A stretch of 64,000 nucleotides of DNA from Euglena gracilis (Eukaryota; Euglenida; Euglenophyceae; Euglenales): positions 46,667,291 to 46,731,290 of the forward strand of contig CP154956.1 of the NCBI GenBank assembly GCA_039621445.1. Direction: 5' to 3'. Positions within the stretch are counted from its first letter, which is position 1. Every line of letters begins with the position of its first letter. Shown here in pieces: positions 61,155 to 64,000 of the stretch. The notes below the pieces were generated by a model. It was not told where the DNA came from, did not search any database, and saw only the letters and a list, made by a program, of their open reading frames with translations. Position numbers and translations under genes: made by a program.

Positions 61155-62298
61155 GGTGTCTGTAAGCGCCAATGCGGCGTTTTTCAGAACCCTCGTCAGG
61201 TATTCGCCTGAACCCTTGTCCGGGTATTCGCCCGAGCAACCCCTTCGAAGACCCTTTGCGGTATTCGCCGCTAGTAAGTTCCAACCGAGGTGCTGCCATG
61301 TGCAGGATTCCGTGCGCATGCATGCACACCCCTCTCCCCTCTCCCCTCTCGCGGGCGTGCGACACGCAGCGCACAGGGCCGACGGCCTCTTTTCTTTCCT
61401 TTCCCTTTTCCTTTTCGGCCGTTTGAGGCCTTAAGGCTGCCAGACAGCACCCCTTTTCTGGCCTAAGCCGACCCCCCACTCCTCTCTAGTTTCCCCCCGG
61501 GGCAAATGCTGTCGCCGGCAGTTGGTTTTGTGGAGTAGGACATTTCTTTTGCGTGGTCAGGTTTTACTGGCCATGCGCCCTGCCCAGGTTTGACTGGTCA
61601 GAGGCCCCCTCCTTTCACACCCTCCCCATGGGTTTTCCTGGAATGCCCGTGGAACCAACCCCAAGTGCCTTGGGCACACCCAAACTGGGTGGATGGGTTT
61701 GCTTGGCAAGGAAACCTGCCAGCCCCATTTTTTCCAGTGGGCTATAATATACTATACACCCATAAGCCACCGCAAAGTAGGTGAAACCATTTTGCGCCTT
61801 TTGGGCTTTTTGGGTCCCCCTCCTTTCCGCCCTCCCTTTTTGAGTGGACCCCTGTGCGACGGAAAGGGCCCCTGTGGATGCGCCAGGGTGCACCTCCCAC
61901 AGACCAGGTCTGTGTCCGAAATCCCTGTGGCCAGAATGCCTGGTCCAAACGGGAAATCGGGCATAGCCCTGGGAGGGGGATGTGTACCAGGCGTATGCTT
62001 CTGTCCCCTTCCGTTGAGGACGTTAGGATGGAAGCAGATCCTATTAGGATTTCCTATGGGGTGCCCCTTCTCTCTCCACAGGTGGTATTCTTTTATATTC
62101 TTATTCTCTCCTTTTTCTCCGGACCGGACTTGGATTTCCAGTCCGTCCTCCCTGCGTTGCTCCGTGCTTGGCTTCTTAAGAAGTTGGAAAAGAGTATTCT
62201 ATTACTCTGATTTTCAGTTCCCAAGTAGCTGCGCCCAGGCGAGAGCGAAGGCTTTTGGGAATTGGGAAAGGGGAATTGGGAATCAGACGTACACTCAT
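61155..62298 (+). repeat. R3: LTR-like hairpin-rich repeat, copy 3
   Basis: Third copy of the R series, starting right after the D stop codon and ending with GACGTACACTCAT (62287-62298 region), where R2 has the ATG; here the next bases give ATC. Hairpins: CGCC-AATGC-GGCG 61167-61179, TCAGG-TATTCG-CCTGA 61196-61211, CGGG-TATTCG-CCCG 61221-61234, GCGG-TATTCG-CCGC 61258-61271, GTGCC-TTG-GGCAC 61665-61677. The shared GAAATCGGGCATAGCCCTGG block is at 61953-61978. With R2 it brackets D as direct repeats about 4 kb apart, as LTRs would. Confidence 0.65.
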
Positions 62299-62700
62299 CT
62301 GCAACAGAAACGGGTTTGGGGTGAGGCCACACCCATCTCAGAGTTGGAGGGTCCCAAATCTGGGGGAAATTGGGCGGGGCAGGTGGAAAGGTTTACCAAA
62401 ATGTAGAGCCAGTGTTCCCCTGGTTCCCCATTGCCCAATGGAGAGGGTTTGTGGTTGGACCACAGCCACCCATGCAGGAACAGGGTTTTACAACACCGGG
62501 AAAAGGACACAGCACAATGCACAAAACGAAAAGTACGGAGGAGCTGGGGTCCCCACGGCCTGCCAGATACCAGCCAGACCTCCTCCTTCTCTTTTTTTCA
62601 CCAGCCACCAGCCAGACCTCCTCCTCCTTCTCTTTTCTCCCAGCCACCAGCCACGGCCAGCCGCGGCTGGCCGTGGCTGGGGCGCCTCCTCCTTTTTTTT
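62299..62700. other. Flank of R3 with CCAGACCTCCTCC tracts
   Basis: No gene seen. At 62570-62640 are CCAGCCAGACCTCCTCC tracts like those in the module copies, here followed by the long palindrome at 62647-62680. Confidence 0.45.
62647..62680. repeat. Perfect 34-bp palindrome
   Basis: Centre GCCAGCCGCGGCTGGC; both arms extend nine further bases without mismatch. The core resembles the TGGCTAGCCGCGGCTAGCCA palindrome of the module. Confidence 0.9.
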
Positions 62701-64000
62701 AGTGGCCTAAAAAATTATGTATGGCAAAGACCGCACGACGCAACCTCGTCGGTTTCAAGAACCCCGGCGGATGAGTCAACAGCGAGCAGTAGTAACCCCC
62801 CCCCCCAAATACAACCCCCCCCCCCAAATAAAAAACCCACCCCAAATACAGAACCCCCACTGAGGACCTTGAAATCTGGCCCGAATATAAAACCCCCCCT
62901 CCGGCGCGAAGCGCCGAAAGAAAAAAATTTCGACCAAATCTCTCCTAAATTTGGGGAGGTATTGCAAAAACTGGCTCCTACACTAGGCATTTACCCCCCC
63001 AACACCCCCCACCTCCCCCCACACCCCCCCATACGCCCCCACACCCCCACACCCCCCACACCCCCCTCACCCACCCTCACCCCCCACCCCCCCCCATAGC
63101 CCCCCCACCCCCCCCCACACTTGTCTAGTGTAGGAGCCAGTTTTTCAATATATGGATTTGGAGCCATTGTTTTGCTAAAAACGCGTGAAAATTGCTCATT
63201 CGCCCGAAAAGTAAAATTTTTGGACCCCCAAGGGCGGGTGTATTTGTGATTTTGGGCCGAAAAAGTGACTACGGGATCCCGCCAAGAAGTTGATTTTCCC
63301 GACCAAATATAACCCCCCCCCCCAAATATAAAACCCCCCGGTGGGGTCTTGAAATTTCCGCCCAAAAATAAAACCGGGGGGTTTTGTATTTGGGGGGGGT
63401 TTAACCGGGGTCCATGGAACCAGACGTGCTGCGCAAGAAGGGACTATTTATTTTTCGGGTGGATGAACATTTGTTCAACATATTTCACAGCAGCACCAAA
63501 AGACTGCGCCGGAAGTACCGGAAGGGGGGGTAAATCGACACCCCCTCCACACTCACAACAACTTTTTCACCTTTTTTCACCCCGGGAAAACATGGATTTT
63601 GCCCAGAAAAGGTTTTTGAAAAATAAAACCCAAAAACACGTGATTTTTGATGGAAAAAACTTTTTTTTACAAAAAAACTCAAAATTTTGCGTCCTAAAAA
63701 CTTATACTTTTGAGGAGGGGGGTGAAACAAACGAAGGTCAATAAAGTAAACAAACTTTTGGCACAGTCAAATTTACTGACATTTTTCCGGTTGAACAACA
63801 CATATTTTGCCAAAAAAAAAAACAGAAACAAAACGCTTTTCTGCCCCCCCTTTCCAAGATAATGGCACCCAAACAACTCCTTCCTGAGAGAATCCTGTGG
63901 CCCAAAACTGGCCACCACATCTAGCCCAAAACTGGATAGAGCATCTGGCCCAAAAATGGCCACCACATCTGGCCCAAAAAAAAACCATGACATAGCAAAA
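62700..64000. other. C-rich low-complexity DNA without genes
   Basis: Poly-C and CCCCAAATA-like runs at 62797-62905 and again at 63310-63390, an (AC)CCCCC-rich core at 62994-63120, the hairpin CGGCGC-GAA-GCGCCG at 62902-62916, an inverted repeat of 21-bp arms at 62966-62986 and 63125-63145 flanking the C-rich core, and a short tandem repeat of CTGGCCCAAAA type at 63898-63980. ORFs here are products of low complexity. Confidence 0.6.

Noticed and set aside
62431-63099. 222-codon ORF in the C-rich region
   Set aside because: Translation is Pro/Thr repeats from CCC/ACC runs; no evidence of a gene.
1-64000. Dinoflagellate spliced-leader sequence or rRNA genes to fix the organism
   Set aside because: I looked for the spliced-leader core and for conserved rRNA segments and saw none, so the taxonomic statement remains inference.

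Overview
The window looks like nuclear DNA of a unicellular eukaryote with a very repeat-rich genome. It contains no bacterial operons, rRNA or CRISPR array. Almost all recognisable coding sequence belongs to retroelements of at least four kinds, most of them broken by stops and small indels. The Gly/Lys-rich Gag tails, chromodomain integrases, RLE-type LINEs and a cytosine-5 DNA methyltransferase inside a Ty3-like polyprotein resemble what is known from algal protists, dinoflagellates above all. A dinoflagellate or related alveolate alga is my best inference, but no host marker gene proves it.

Layout. 1-1078 (-): Gag tail and retropepsin of a retrotransposon running off the window. 1079-2325 (-): first copy (R1) of a hairpin-dense LTR-like repeat R. 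2322-6930 (+): a block made of the Gag N-terminus of element B (antisense), an integrase-chromodomain ORF and a 1.5-kb repeat module; an inverted copy lies at 42775-47350. 6930-9240 (+): RLE-type LINE copy L1. 9258-15343 (-): LINE M (ORF1 end, APE endonuclease, RT, RNase H, zinc knuckle). 15.4-26.6 kb: a region with G-tracts almost only on the + strand and exon-like islands on the - strand, one with clean GT-AG borders; probably an unidentified intron-rich gene or its remains. 26627-28989 (-): LINE ORF1-like protein. 29010-41567: giant inverted repeat, each arm holding an RLE LINE copy (L2, L3), an unknown ORF region X and the module; the spacer carries a tRNA-like inverted repeat. 42775-46199 (-): module and second integrase-chromodomain copy. 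46812-57120 (+): element B, with Gag, DNA methyltransferase, protease, RT, RNase H, integrase, chromodomain and an extra C-terminal domain. 57121-62298 (+): repeat R2, an ORF of about 905 codons (element D), repeat R3. 62.3-64 kb: C-rich low-complexity DNA.

How it fits together. Element B is a methyltransferase-carrying, chromodomain-bearing Ty3-type retrotransposon. D has no RT or integrase, but ends in the same unusual domain that closes B's Pol and lies between two R repeats, so it may be a non-autonomous partner. R1, R2, R3, D and the end of B are unusually dense in perfect short hairpins whose stems vary while loop sequences recur. Methyltransferase capture by retrotransposons has been described before; the hairpin families and the B/D shared domain are the signals I cannot match to anything named.
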